Source: Heracleum sosnowskyi
Lineage: Eukaryota > Streptophyta > Magnoliopsida > Apiales > Apiaceae
Reading direction: 5' to 3'
NCBI GenBank assembly: GCA_030848705.1
Contig: CM061243.1
Span: forward strand, 115,654,674 to 115,718,673
DNA: 64,000 bases
The notes under the pieces were generated by a model, which was given only the letters and a program-made list of their open reading frames with translations, made no database searches and had not been told where the DNA came from. The position numbers and the translations under genes are program-made. Positions 43,376 to 54,462 of this stretch are shown here, one piece after another. Positions within the stretch are counted from its first letter, which is position 1. Each line of letters starts with the position of its first letter.

Positions 43376-44219
43376 CTAACAGCCATCTATGTCAATAGGT
43401 GCTATTAGTTTTCCATTGATGCTCGGGGTCTTCAAGACTTGGAAGTATACACTTTCGGTATAGTTCTCTATCTCATAAGAAACAAATTTAGACAAGGCAT
43501 CGGCCTTCATGTTTTCTTCTCTAGGGATGTCTTCCATATAGAATTCGTCAAACTGGGTCATGATGGCTTCCACAAGCTTCAGATATTTTGCCATGGTTTC
43601 ATCCTTAGCCTCAAATTCTCCATTTACTTGTGAGACTACCAATCTTGAGTCTTCACATACTTTGAGAGTATTAAATCTCAAGGCCCCAGCCAAACCTAAG
43701 CCGACTATCAGGGCTTCATACTCAGCTTCATTGTTTGTTGTCGGAAAGTCCAACTTTAGTGCATACTCAATGAGAAATCCATCGGGACTTTATAGCACTA
43801 AACCTGCTCCGCTTGATTTTTTTTTGATGCCCCATCAAAATAGAGCACCTAGTTTTCCTTAAATACCATCTCTTCATCTTGTTTTTCAACTTCTTTGCCC
43901 TCCAAGGGTACTACTTCCTGCCCCCGACTTCTTGGTTGTCGATGGTACATTCAACCATGAAGTCAACAAGTGCTTGTGCTTTAATGGCCGTTCGGGGCTT
44001 ATACTTGATGTCGAAATCTCCCAACTCAATCGCCCATTTGATCAGTCTTCTACTGACCTTAGGACTATGCAAGATGTTTCTTAATGGTTGGTCAGTCAAG
44101 ACTTCTATCTTATGCGCTTGAAAGTACAGGCGTAATTTTCTTGAGGCCATGATCAAGGCTAAAGCAAACTTTTCTATCAGAGAGTAGTTTACTTCTGCTC
44201 CATGCAGAATTTTGCTCAC
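43376..44219 (-). pseudogene. Gypsy RNase H region, two RNase H-like domains
   Basis: The first part (43911-44219; NYSLIEKFALALIMASRKLR, VLTDQPLRNILHSPKVSRRL) is the RNase H domain that follows gypsy RTs. The second (43376-43753; TTNNEAEYEALIVGLGLAG, VCEDSRLVVSQVNGEF, PREENMKADALSKF) is an additional RVT_3-type RNase H. This dual arrangement is characteristic of the Tat lineage of plant Ty3/gypsy elements. A damaged stretch lies between them at 43754-43910. Confidence 0.85.
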
Positions 44220-44393
44220 ATAGTAGATGAGTTTCTAAACCTTTGATTTTTCCTTCACCAAAACAGCTCCCAAGGCGGTGTTTGAAACTGCCAAGTATAG
44301 ATAGAGTGTTTCTCTAGGTTTTGGTTTTGCCAACAATGGTGCTTCAATCATGTATTTTTTCAAGGCCTCAAAGGCTTCTTGTCTTTCTTTTGT

Positions 44394-45491
44394 TCACTCA
44401 AAATTTTTCATGTTCTTCAATGTTTTGAAGAAGGGTAGACACTTTTCCCCTGACTTGGAGATGAACCTTCCCAATGCTGCCACTTTCCTAGTGAGTTTCT
44501 GAATATCTTTAACAGAGTGCGGTGGTTCCATATCCACAATTGCTTTAATTTTGTCGGGGTTGGCTTCAATTCCTCGTTTAGAGACCATCAGACCCAAAAA
44601 CTTGCCTGACCCTACGCCAAAGGCACACTTAGCAGGATTTAACATCATTTTATGGTGTCTCAGCACTTCAAATGCCTCTCGGAGGTGCTCTATGTGATCG
44701 GCCTTATCGAGTCTTTTGACTAACATGTCATCCACGTAAACCTCCATGGTCTTGCCAATGAGATGTTTGAAAATTTTGTTCACTAACCTTTGGTATGTGG
44801 CACCTGAATTCTTGAGTCCAAAGGCCATAACTAAGTTGCAGTAAACACCAAAATCAGTAATGAATGTTACCTTGCGAATGTCATCCTTATGCATCTTGAT
44901 TTGGTTTTATCCGCTGAAGCCATCCATGAAGCTTAGCATTTCATGCCCTGCAGTGACATCTATTAAAGTGCCGATCCTTAGTAGGGGAAAACAGTCCTTA
45001 GGACATGCATCGTTCAAGTCCGTAAAGTCTACGCACATTCTTCACTTTCCATTGGATTTCTTGACCATTACCAAGTTAGCCAACTATTCAGGGAATTGAG
45101 TCTCTTCAATGAATCATGCTTCCAAGAGCTTATCTACCTCTTGCTTTATGGCCTCTTGCCTTTCTGGAGCAAAATTCCTCTTCTTTTGTTTCACCGTCTT
45201 CCTTTCGGGATCTACGTTCAACTTATGACTTATCAATTGGGGATCAATCCCTGTCATATCAGCTATTGTCCAAGCAAAAACATCTTCATTCTCTTGGAGG
45301 AAAGATATAATGTTGCCCTTCCAGGGTTCAGGCAACAGTGCCCCAATGTAGGTGACTTCATCTGGTTCTCCTGGAACTAAGGGGATAGGGATCAAATCCT
45401 CAGTTGTCTTTCCCCTTCTATCTTTATCATCCCTTGAATCCATGTCCTCAATTGGGAGAACCTGCCCCCCCCCCCCCCCCCCCGACTCCAT
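44394..45491 (-). pseudogene. Gypsy reverse transcriptase, degenerate
   Basis: The linker and start of the RT are at 45114-45491 (NEDVFAWTIADMTGIDPQLI, KRNFAPERQEAIKQEVDKLL). The polymerase core is at 44394-44894 with MAFGLKNSGATYQRLVNKIF, the catalytic motif VYVDDMLVK and NPAKCAFGVGSGKFLG. Between them (44895-45113) the frame is broken, although minus-strand codons for the first catalytic region can be followed. The YVDD active site is retained. Confidence 0.88.
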
Positions 45492-45944
45492 CAGGTCTTA
45501 GTGCGGCTACATAGCAACTTCTAGCCATTTTCTGATCTCCCCGCTCTTCACCAACCCCTTTCCTTGTAGGAAACTTTATTTTCAAGTGGTATATTGAGGT
45601 AACATCCATAAAAACATGAAGGCTAGTCCTTTCAAGGATTGCGTTATAAGTAGAGGTTGCCTTTATAACCAAGAAGTTTAGCATTTGAGTCGTTGTCTTC
45701 GAGCCCTGCCCTATAATCACGGAGAGCTGGATTGTGCCTTCTACCTTTGATTCGACTCCATTGAATCCGTAAATATGCATGTTTGAGGGTGTCAACTGTG
45801 AGTCAGTATATCCCATCTTGATGAAAGCATCATGGAATAAGATATCCATAGAAGTTCCATTGTCAACCAGAACTCTCTTGGTTTCAGAATTGCCTATCAC
45901 AGGTGTGATGACCAATGGGTCATCATGAGCAAATTTTACCCCTT
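45448..45944 (-). pseudogene. Gypsy aspartic protease region
   Basis: VITPVIGNSETKRVLVDNGT, SMDILFHDAFIKMGY and LNFLVIKATSTYNAILERT match the protease region of Tat-type gypsy polyproteins; the catalytic motif is DNGTSMD in place of the usual D-S/T-G. The frame runs into a homopolymer of 17 C's (minus-strand G's, about 45466-45482), where it slips into another frame. Confidence 0.8.
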
Positions 45945-47884
45945 CTAGGTCAAAATCATCGAAGCTAATGGCAACTTCTGTTTTGGCACGCTCGATGTTT
46001 CTCCAACAACAGTCATTACCTCTCTAGCATAAGCTTTTCGTGAATTCCTGGAAGAGCCAGCCGCAGTCGGTCCTCCAAATATCATGTTGATAACTAGACC
46101 TCGGGGTCTAGGATTACTATCTTGATCATTATCCTTTCTATCATAGTCTTTCTTCTCATAGTTTCCTCTTTGGTTTCCTCGATTCCCATCCTTGGTGAAC
46201 TTATCCAGTTTTCCCCTTCGGATCAAGAATTCAATTTCGTCCTTCAGTTGTCTACAATCGTCGATGGCATGACAAACTTCTTTGTTGAACCGACATAATT
46301 GGTTCTTGTTTCTTTTCTCCATATCAGTCCTCAGTGGCTTCGGCCATCGGAGATCAGCATCTTTCTCAATGCCCATCAGGATTTGACTTCTAGGAGCATT
46401 CAATCTTGCATACTCCGAGAATATTTGTCCGGGATTACCCTTCTTTGGTGTAGGATCAGAATCCTCTGTTGTTCAGGGGGTACTTGTTCCTTGTATCATA
46501 CTCTTGAGTCTCCTTTCTCTTTTTTTCCGTTTTCACTTCCCTCAACAGTGGGTTCGTATTTCTTCATGCTTTCCTCGGCCTTGATATACTTTCCGACTCT
46601 ATCTTGTAGCTTCAACATGCTTTCGGGTGGATGCTTTGCCAAGGATCTCTTGAAGTGGTCGTCAGTGGTTCCTTGTTGCAGGGCTATCATGGCCACTTTG
46701 TCTTCCAGATCCGGGACTTTAAGAGCCTCCCTGGTAAATCGATTTATGTAGTCCCTCAAGGATTCATTCTTGCCTTATTGAATTCCCATGAGAGATGTTG
46801 AACTCATCTCATGCACTCCCCCACTAACAAACTGGTTGATGAACGCCTTGATCAACTCCTTAAAAGACCCAATAGAGTTAGGAGGGAGACGATTGTACCA
46901 ATGTTGAGCCATGCCCGCTAGGGTTTGTGGAAATGCTCTGCACTTGACTGCATCATTGGTAGGTTGCAACAATAGTGCGTTAGGGAAGGTTCTCACATGA
47001 TTAGCAGGGTCTCTTGTTCCATCGTAGGCCTTAATGGTTGACATCTTGAACTTTCTGGATATATGAATTTTTATGATATCTTGAGTAAAAGGGGGTGTAG
47101 GATCATCTGGATCTCCTAAGGGAAATAACTCAATGGGATCACCCTTTGGGGCTTCAGCCCTCCTTGGCGTTCTCGGTGTAGGATCTAAGTTAATTACAGG
47201 AACCCTCTCGGTTGATTTGCCTTTGGCTCTAACTGCCTCTTCCTCTGCTAATACCTTCTTAAGCCTTGCAACCTCAGCTTCATATGCTGCAATCTTGTCT
47301 TTAGTAGTTTGGGGTTCCCGATTTGTTTAGGTAGGACGTCTTCTCCTTGAGGGAACGTCCCTTTCATCATCAGATGAGTAATCTTCATCTTCAGTATAGG
47401 GTTCTGAGTAGTCTTGAATCAAGAGAGTTTGTCGAGTTTGAGTTTGTTGGTTTTGGGGTCCCAGACCTTGAATGTAAGAGGGCACATATGCTTCGTGGTA
47501 AGTTGGATTGATACCACTGCTGCCCATCATGGGTCTAGGGGGCATACCATAGGTTGGCATCCCTAGAGTTTGAGTCGTGTATTGAGACAGATCCGTGGTG
47601 TGAAGTTGAAGACCACGTGGTGCATTCACGAGCAGTGGAGAAGTTGTGATTGATTGTTGGAGAGTAGACTCTTGAGGATTAGGTCCATGAACGACCATTT
47701 GTAGGGGATTCGTCCCTTCAACCGAAATCGGGATTTCTAGTCCTTGGGTAGTGGTGAGGGGGATACTCGCCCCTTGAATGCCAGTAGTTGACGGTGGTTG
47801 GCTTCCACGAGTCTCCGTTTCAGAGGTAAGGGGAAGTCCTTCAGAAGTATGAGTTTCTCGAGTCGTTCTTCGTGTGTTTGTCAT
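45945..47884 (-). pseudogene. Gypsy gag, degenerate
   Basis: The start MTNTRRTTRETHTSEG (47884) lies just inside the primer site and opens a 185-codon low-complexity N-terminus. The retrotransposon gag domain follows at 46496-47044 (KAYDGTRDPANHVRTFPNAL, AQHWYNRLPPNSIGSFKELI, YINRFTREALKVPDLEDKVA). The C-terminal part at 45945-46403 includes CRFNKEVCHAIDDCRQLKDE, a C-H-C remnant of the nucleocapsid region. Stops or frameshifts occur near 47327, 46770, 46490 and 45945. Confidence 0.88.
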
Positions 47885-47917
47885 GGTTGATGTTGTCTTC
47901 CCACAGACGGCGCGAAA

Positions 47918-48568
47918 TGTTGTGGAATAAAAAACGTACTTGTAAATTCAATGCTAGGGTTTAAGAGCTTTCGAGCTTTAATGGCTGGTCTCGTGTTTCG
48001 TGACTGAATCTACCCTCACAAGATGCCTACGTATCTCAATTCGTAATTGAGAATCAAGCCAAAAAATGTAGTTCTTGGTGTTGCCCTCGGGGCTATGGCG
48101 GCAGGGGCACACCAATGACGTAGTGACTTGTATGTCGTTATTCGAGGATGAAGTCTAAAACGTAGTTCCGAGATGAGGGGTCAAAACCTTTATATAGGCG
48201 TTTAAAAGCCTAATGGATAAGTATTGATTTCTTTGAATGATAAGTCTTATCCTTGACGGTGGATAAGTATTGACTTTCTTAAAGGATAAGTCTTATCCTT
48301 GATGATAGATAAGTATAAATTCTAGATCCTTTCTTGTAGTAGTTGTTTTCATATCATAACGGACTTGTATCGAAACAATCCCACTTGTATTAGAACAAGC
48401 CTGTATTGGACGTCTCCTAATACAGGTTGTACTTCTAGCCCAAATATTAATTACAAAATTTAATATTTAATTAGAGTTTCAGGACTTATTAATGGACCAT
48501 ATTTATGAACTAACTAGATTTAATTAATGCAATATTAATTATGTCTAGCTTATTTTTAACCCATATCA
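47918..48568 (-). repeat. 5' LTR of the gypsy element (651 bp, intact)
   Basis: It is bounded by TGTTGTGGAATAAAA and CCCATATCA (plus-strand reading) with target duplication GATTC on the right. A TATATAAA box lies at 48189-48196 on the minus strand. It serves as the reference for reconstructing the three segments of the 3' LTR. Confidence 0.92.
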
Positions 48569-48573
48569 GATTC

Positions 48574-49805
48574 CTACCCTACCAATCCATTGAATCTCTT
48601 GAACCCTTTCTGGGGCCATTTGTTAGCAAGTCCACATTGAGCAGCATGTACAACATTGAGCAGCATGGACTGATGAATAAACCTGGAGTTGAATCGCCAT
48701 ATTTTTCAAAAAAAAAAAGGCATTATGATTCGAGCCAAGCCAATTGTTCCCCAGGTAGCAGAAGAATTTGCATGACATATTGTTTGTTCAGGATTGTGAA
48801 CTTTGATGCAGCTTGATTATTGTTTACGTCGAATTATATGCACAAATGTATTTACAAATTGTTTACAAGTATATCTACTATTTACAATACATTAGTTAAT
48901 TATCATTTGAAATTTCTAGAACTAACTACTTTGCATATAACTTATTTAGCTGTTGAAAGCCTACTTAGTTGACCAATGAATTCTTTTTATAACAGTCAAT
49001 CTTTCTTGGCGAAATTTTAATGTAGGGACAAAATAAAACATATATAAACATGGCACAATTTCAGTGTGGTATTCTTAAGAGGAGTAAACAGAATTCAGAG
49101 ATGAAGCTGCTAATCAAGCTCTAGATTCAGGCTGCTACTGACTTCCTAGAATATATAATATATAAATATCTTTTAATAATAATAATAATAGTACAAGATA
49201 TAAGTTAACATAAACATATTTTTATAATTATAAAAAATGTCCAATTATGAAAAAAAGAATTCCAAATAAACATACAACTTAATTTTTTTTTTTACGCAAA
49301 CACACAACTTAAATTTAATACAACGTACCATTTTACTTTTCTATAATTATATTTATCATAGTTTAGTGTATGATTATGAATGATCAAATTATGGCCCATC
49401 TGGCCAATCTATTTGAAGATATCGATGACATGTAATATTGATGACTTATCATTATAGTTTTGCTTGACGAGATACTTAAAAAATATTACATGAGTTCATG
49501 AATTTTTATAAGTTATACGGGTGTTTGGATAAATTTACTTATAAGTTAGTTAATAGTTTGTTAAATTAAATTTGAAAAAATAATTATTAAATACAATGAT
49601 TTCAACACTTGCCTTTTAAATTAAAAAAATATTTAAAAACACAAAGGTAAAAATATAAAGTATTAAAAAATAAAGAAATCAAGTAATAAGTCAATAAGTT
49701 CAGGAAAATGTACCTCATTATTAACATTCAACTTATGAACATATAAGTTATAAGTTGAGGTCATAAGTTGGGTTGACAAACACCCCATAAGCTCTTACGG
49801 GTTTT
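48574..49805. other. Flank right of the gypsy element, mostly featureless
   Basis: 48574-48816 is open on the plus strand (QSIESLEPFLGPFVSKSTLS...) and would adjoin 15792-16018 before the gypsy inserted, but in a different frame. I do not recognise it. From 48830 to 49805 the DNA is AT-rich without structure that I can see. Confidence 0.3.
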
Positions 49806-50677
49806 TTAATATGAGCGGAGAAATTTTTTGAAGGGTATTCAGGTCGCAAGAGGAGCACCGTATCTGACGCACATGTTTTTCGCAGATGACACATACATTT
49901 ATTGCAAGGCAAAGGAAGACGAGACAGATCATGTGCTCTATTTGCTAAAAATTTTTGAACGGGCATCAGGGCAAAAGATTAACGCTGATAAATCTTCTAT
50001 CTTCTTCACGCGTAACACAGACCCAGGAGTCAGAAATGTGATCTGTAACATGATGCAATTCAAAGAGGCTGACTACAGAACAACATACTTAGGTCTCCCG
50101 AACATTTTAGGGAGGAATAAAAATGCAGTTTTGGGGTACCTGAAAAATCGTTTGAAAGACAGAGTTCAAGGATGGGAGAAGAAAAGTTTATCTAGAGGTG
50201 GGAAAGAGCTGCTTCTGAAAACGGTAGCCCAGGCTCTACCAAATTACGCTATGAGTACGTTCTTACTCCCCCAACAACTTTGTGCTGATATGGAGAAGAT
50301 TATGAACCAATTTTGGTGGAAAGGTTCTAAGGATAGTAAAGGGATCCACTGGATGAGTTGGGATCGCATGTGTGAGAAGAAATCTATTGGGGGTCTCGGT
50401 TTCAGAAAGCTACAGGGAATGTCTTGCCAACAAAAGACCAACTAGTTATCAAAAGAGTCCCAGTTTTAGTTATGTGTCCAGTCTGCAACATAGAAACAGA
50501 AACAGTGTATCACTCGCTAGTTTCCTGTCCGTTCGCTAAGTTGTGCTGGAGTGCATCAAACATCAGGATAGATGGGAATGATCAGGCATGCTTCAGAGAA
50601 TGGATTGCCACCGTTCATAAGTCGACTTATAAATCCGTTGCCAAACATGCCCATAATTTGTTTTGCATAAGAACTAT
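49806..50677 (+). pseudogene. LINE reverse transcriptase remnant with internal deletion
   Basis: The RT palm region is well preserved: LTHMFFADDTYIYCKAK (catalytic FADD), QKINADKSSIFF, YLGLPNILGRNKNAVLGYLK, VQGWEKKSLSRGGKELLLK and FWWKGSKDSKGIHWMSWDRM. At about 50415 GLGFRKLQ jumps directly to NVLPTKDQLVIKRV, the start of the zf-RVT region (CPVCNIETETVYHSLVSCPF, CW), in another frame. The body between is deleted. The 5' half, including the endonuclease, is absent. Its right side is cut by the LTR at 50678. Confidence 0.9.
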
Positions 50678-51716
50678 TATAATATCCCGTAATTTTTAGA
50701 TTAATAATAATGAAAGAATTTGAAAAAGAATAGGATTTAAAATTAAATTAGACTAATGGGCCTAAAGTTTGGATCGAATTTGAATAAGTAGTAGGTTTAG
50801 AGTTAGGGTTTTGTGAGCTATATAAACATCTTATTCTCATTTCTCGTGTTTTATATCAAAATTTGCAGGGTTTAAATACAAACAGTTCAGCAGTCTTGTA
50901 AAATTCGTAGTTAATTCATCGTAAGTCAGAATTCGTTGATTCTTGACTTTTCGGAAATGTCTTTTCGTTCTATACAACTTCTGTGGTTTAAGTTTTTCAA
51001 GAAAACATCGTTTAGAGGGTCAAAAAGGCTAAATACAGTTATGGTTAGAATTGGATATATGATCTAGGATGCGTAGAGGTAAGTTTCCGATTGATTTACC
51101 CAGTGTTTTCGAAATTATGTGTTATGTGTGTATATTTGTTTATATAAACATGGGCCAAGTGATTATATTTTTTAATGATATGTATTATGTTTAAGCAATA
51201 GTCTTGAGACTCTGATTTGTGCCATGGTTTGTGAAAATATCGAATAAGAATAAGGACCGAGTCACTGGGTTATAGTGATAGATTTCTGAAAATTTAGGAC
51301 CGTTATCACCGGGTTGTAGTGGTCGTGGCATGAATTGTGAGTTTCGAGTTATTGTTGTTATGTATCGTATAAAGTTATGTATCATATAATGTTTTTGTAT
51401 CGTAACGAATATTGTATTGTCATATGTGTATATTTGTTATTTGCCCGACTAGTTGGATCAATTGGTTTCTTGTTGGGCTATATAGCTCACCACTTACAAA
51501 TTTCAGGTTCAGTGTAACTCAAGTGGGATAGCGTTGGAATTCGAGGATCTTAGGTTCAGAATAGATTTGCTTTTGGATCATCGTTAGCTATACTTTTGTA
51601 ATAGATATTTTGTAATTGAATCATTGTCATGTTTCTGTTTGTCATTGTCATTGTATAGTATTTTATTTTAGTTTCGAATTTATAATTAATAGTCCGAAAA
51701 AGTGCGGGTTGTCACA
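50678..51716 (+). repeat. LTR of a near-empty LTR element (element D), first copy
   Basis: The 1039-bp LTR starts TATAATATCCCGTAATTT (TGTAATATCC in the second copy) and ends GTTGTCACA. A TATATAAA box is at 50819-50826. The primer site TGGTATCAGAGC follows at 51719-51730. No ORF of interest. Confidence 0.85.
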
Positions 51717-51895
51717 GTTGGTATCAGAGCAGGCTGTCCTTCGGAGTGTGTTAGGTATGTGACTAGTACACTTCCTAGGATGCGTTTCTGTGGACCATAG
51801 ATTAAGTTTGACTTGTGGGAGATTAGTGGATAGATGTGTCATGTGATAGTATTCTTGTGAATTTGGGGACCAATTTCTTTTTAAGGAGGGTAGTA
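51717..51895 (+). other. Interior of element D: primer site and purine tract only
   Basis: Only 179 bp separate the two LTRs: a tRNA-iMet primer site at 51719-51730 and an AAGGAGGG purine tract at about 51883-51890. No coding sequence, so this is a deletion derivative (LARD/TRIM-like). Confidence 0.8.
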
Positions 51896-52197
51896 TGTAA
51901 TATCCCGTAATTTTTAGATTAATAATAATGAAAGAATTTGAAAAAGAATAGAATTTAAAATTAAATTATACTAATGGGCCTAAAGTTTGGATCGGATTTG
52001 AACACGGGTAAGTAGTAGGTTTAGAGTTCGGGTTTTGTGATGCTATATAAACATCTTATTCTCCTTCCTCGTGTTTTATATCAAAATTCGTAGAGTTTAA
52101 ATACAAATAGTTTATCAGTCTTGTAAAATTCGTAGTTAATTAATCGTAAGTCGGAATTCGTTGATTGTGGACTTGTCGGAAAGGTCTTTTCGTTCTA
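51896..52197 (+). repeat. Second LTR of element D, truncated at about 302 bp
   Basis: TGTAATATCCCGTAATTTTT onward matches 50678-50980 closely. It breaks off after CTTTTCGTTCTAT, where sequence switches to the interior of a copia gag. The remaining approximately 735 bp of the LTR are missing. Confidence 0.85.
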
Positions 52198-52202
52198 TGG
52201 AG

Positions 52203-54447
52203 GGTAAAGATGTTGATGTACCTGGAGGCTATGGATCCTGACTACTTGGACAGGATTCGTGATGGACCATATATACCAACAAAGTTCGTAGAACGAACAG
52301 ATACAGTACCAGAACATTATGTGGTCAAAGCTAAATCTGAATGGACTCCAGAAGAAAAAGCTCATGTACTCAGAGAACCAAAGATAAAGAATATCTTGCA
52401 TAATAGCCTTGATGCTGTCATGTCAAACAGAGTGATTGCATGCAAGTCTTCAAAAGAAATCTGGGATACTTTGGAAACTCAGTGCCAGGGATCTGCATCT
52501 GTTAAGAAAAACAGAAGGGCTCTTTTGATTCAAGAATATGAACAATTCGATGCAAGACCTGAAGAGAGCCTGACTGATCTATATGATAGATTTCTGACAC
52601 TATTGAACAACTTATCCTTAGTTGACAAAGTATATGAAACTGAAGATTCAAACACCAAATTTCTTAGAGCTTTACCTGAAGAATGGGATACTCAGACCTC
52701 AATCATTAGACACCAGTATGATCTGAACATTGTGTCTCTTGATGAGATCTATGGGATGCTAAGAACTCATGATCTTGAAGTTCAACAGAGAAAGAACAAG
52801 AAAAGCAGCAAGGCAAAGTCAATTGCTTTGAATGTAGAAGCTAAATCAAAAGGAAAAGCTATGGAGGTCTCTAGAAGGAAAGCAAGAGTAGCTGAGTCAG
52901 ATCCTGACGACTCTTCATCAGATACTGATGGCAATCCTGATGCCAATACTGGTGATGAATCTTCTGATTCAGACATGGAAGAGATGGTTGCTATGATTGT
53001 CAGAAACTTCAGAAGGATGAAGTTCAGGAAGAATAGAAGACAAGGCAACTTTCAGAAAAAGACCTTCAAAGCAGACAAAGATAAGTATATCAAAAAGGAC
53101 AGCAAGGGTAGCAAATTTGACAAGTCAAAGGTTAGATGCTACAAGTGTAATGGTATGGGTCACTTTGCTTCTGAATGCAACAAGACAAAGGCACTCATCA
53201 CATCAAGCAAGGATTGGATGGACTCTTCCTCAGAATCTGATACTGAGGTAGTCAACTATGCGTTAATGACCAATGCTGATGTAAATGCTGCTCCTGATGA
53301 TAAGGTACTAAATACTATCTTTGATTTTGATACTGATAATGCTTCTGAGTTAAGACGTTTTCTAAAGTCATTACATATTAGCTTTAGAAGTCAAACTGCT
53401 GAGAATACTAGAATCTTATCTGAGATGTCTGACCTTAGAAAGAGGAATGAGATATTAGAAGCTGAATTTTCTCGTATGCAAGAAGTACAAAAAGAATGTG
53501 ATAATGCTAAACACATGCACTTAGAGATGACATCTAAATGTACTTCCCTTGAAAAAGAACTTGAATATGCTAATGAGAAAATCAGAACCTGGACAGACTC
53601 TGGTAGGAAATTTCATGAGATTAATACCTCTAAGAATTGGAAAGAGTGTCTAGGATATAAGTCAGATGAAGATAAGAAATTAGCAGAGAAAATTGTCATT
53701 GATGAGACAGTCAGTCCAAAGACCTATAGACATGTTATAGACTCAACCAAATCTAAGATTACTCCTGTTAATTTTGTTTTTGGTAAGGATTCCAATTCTA
53801 CTTTTGAAAAGGGATCTTCTTCTAGTCAAGGAATTAAAATTATAAAGTCTAAACCTGTCATGAACAAAGTCACTAAGAATGTAGGTCTATTGTCTCAGAA
53901 ACAGCTTAAAGATAAAATCTGTGAGGTTACAGATAAGAAAAAGGAAGCTACTGTTAAGAGAAACAGGAATGGTAAAGTTGGGATCAATAAAGAGAATGGT
54001 TATAAATATATCCCAAATGCACCTAGAAAGTGTTGTTTTAACTGTGGTAACTCTAATCATCTTGCTATTGATTGTAAGAAGAGTAAGAAGAAGATTACTG
54101 ATATTCCTAAGTCTGATGTTAGGAATAGATCAGTACTCTATAAACCGCAGAAGTCCTGTTTTCATTGTGGTAGTCTATGGCATTCTATTTATACATGTAA
54201 AGAGTATCATGATTTGCACTATAACTTTTATGATCCATTGCCTAAGTTTGAAAGTAGTACAAAGTTTGATAGAACTGAAAATGTCATAGTGAAGCATGCT
54301 TTTGTTAATACTGATACTGACAAAGCAAATCCTGATGGAGTAAATCCTGTCAGGACTGCTAAAGTCAAAAAGTCTTCTGCTGTTAAATTTAATAAAATGC
54401 ATGAACAAGGAATCCAACAAGTGTGGGTTCCTAAACATTCTGACTAG
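52203..54447 (+). CDS. Copia C Gag (UBN2 domain, three CCHC knuckles), N-terminally truncated
   Basis: Gag packages the element's RNA into virus-like particles. The open frame extends to 52165, but the first codons (MWTCRKGLFVLW) derive from the element D LTR; gag homology starts at about 52203 (VKMLMYLEAMDPDYL). Order: UBN2-type region (WDTLETQCQGSASVKKNRRA, LPEEWDTQTSIIRHQYDLN), acidic Ser/Asp-rich linker, knuckle CYKCNGMGHFASEC (53.14 kb), a coiled-coil-like region (RNEILEAEFSRMQEVQKECD), then two more knuckles CFNCGNSNHLAIDC (54.03 kb) and CFHCGSLWHSIYTC (54.15 kb; spacing canonical). It ends in TAG at 54445-54447, in the same frame as pol. About 750 codons is long for copia but normal for Sireviruses. 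Confidence 0.9.
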
Positions 54448-54462
54448 TGTTTTACTATTCTG

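Larger units (their letters stand above)
16019..48568 (-). mobile_element. Ty3/gypsy (Tat-lineage) retrotransposon with nested CACTAs
   Basis: The element is bounded by perfect target duplications GATTC (16014-16018 and 48569-48573). The 5' LTR is 47918-48568. The 3' LTR survives as 16019-16236, 19245-19258 and 41033-41452, which sum to 652 bp against 651 bp for the intact copy. Without its insertions the element is about 7.8 kb. The primer site is minus-strand CGCGCCGTCTGTGGG-like at about 47899-47914, and the polypurine tract is minus GGGGGGAAAA at 41453-41462. The coding genes are on the minus strand and heavily mutated. LTR differences indicate it is considerably older than copia A. Confidence 0.93.
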
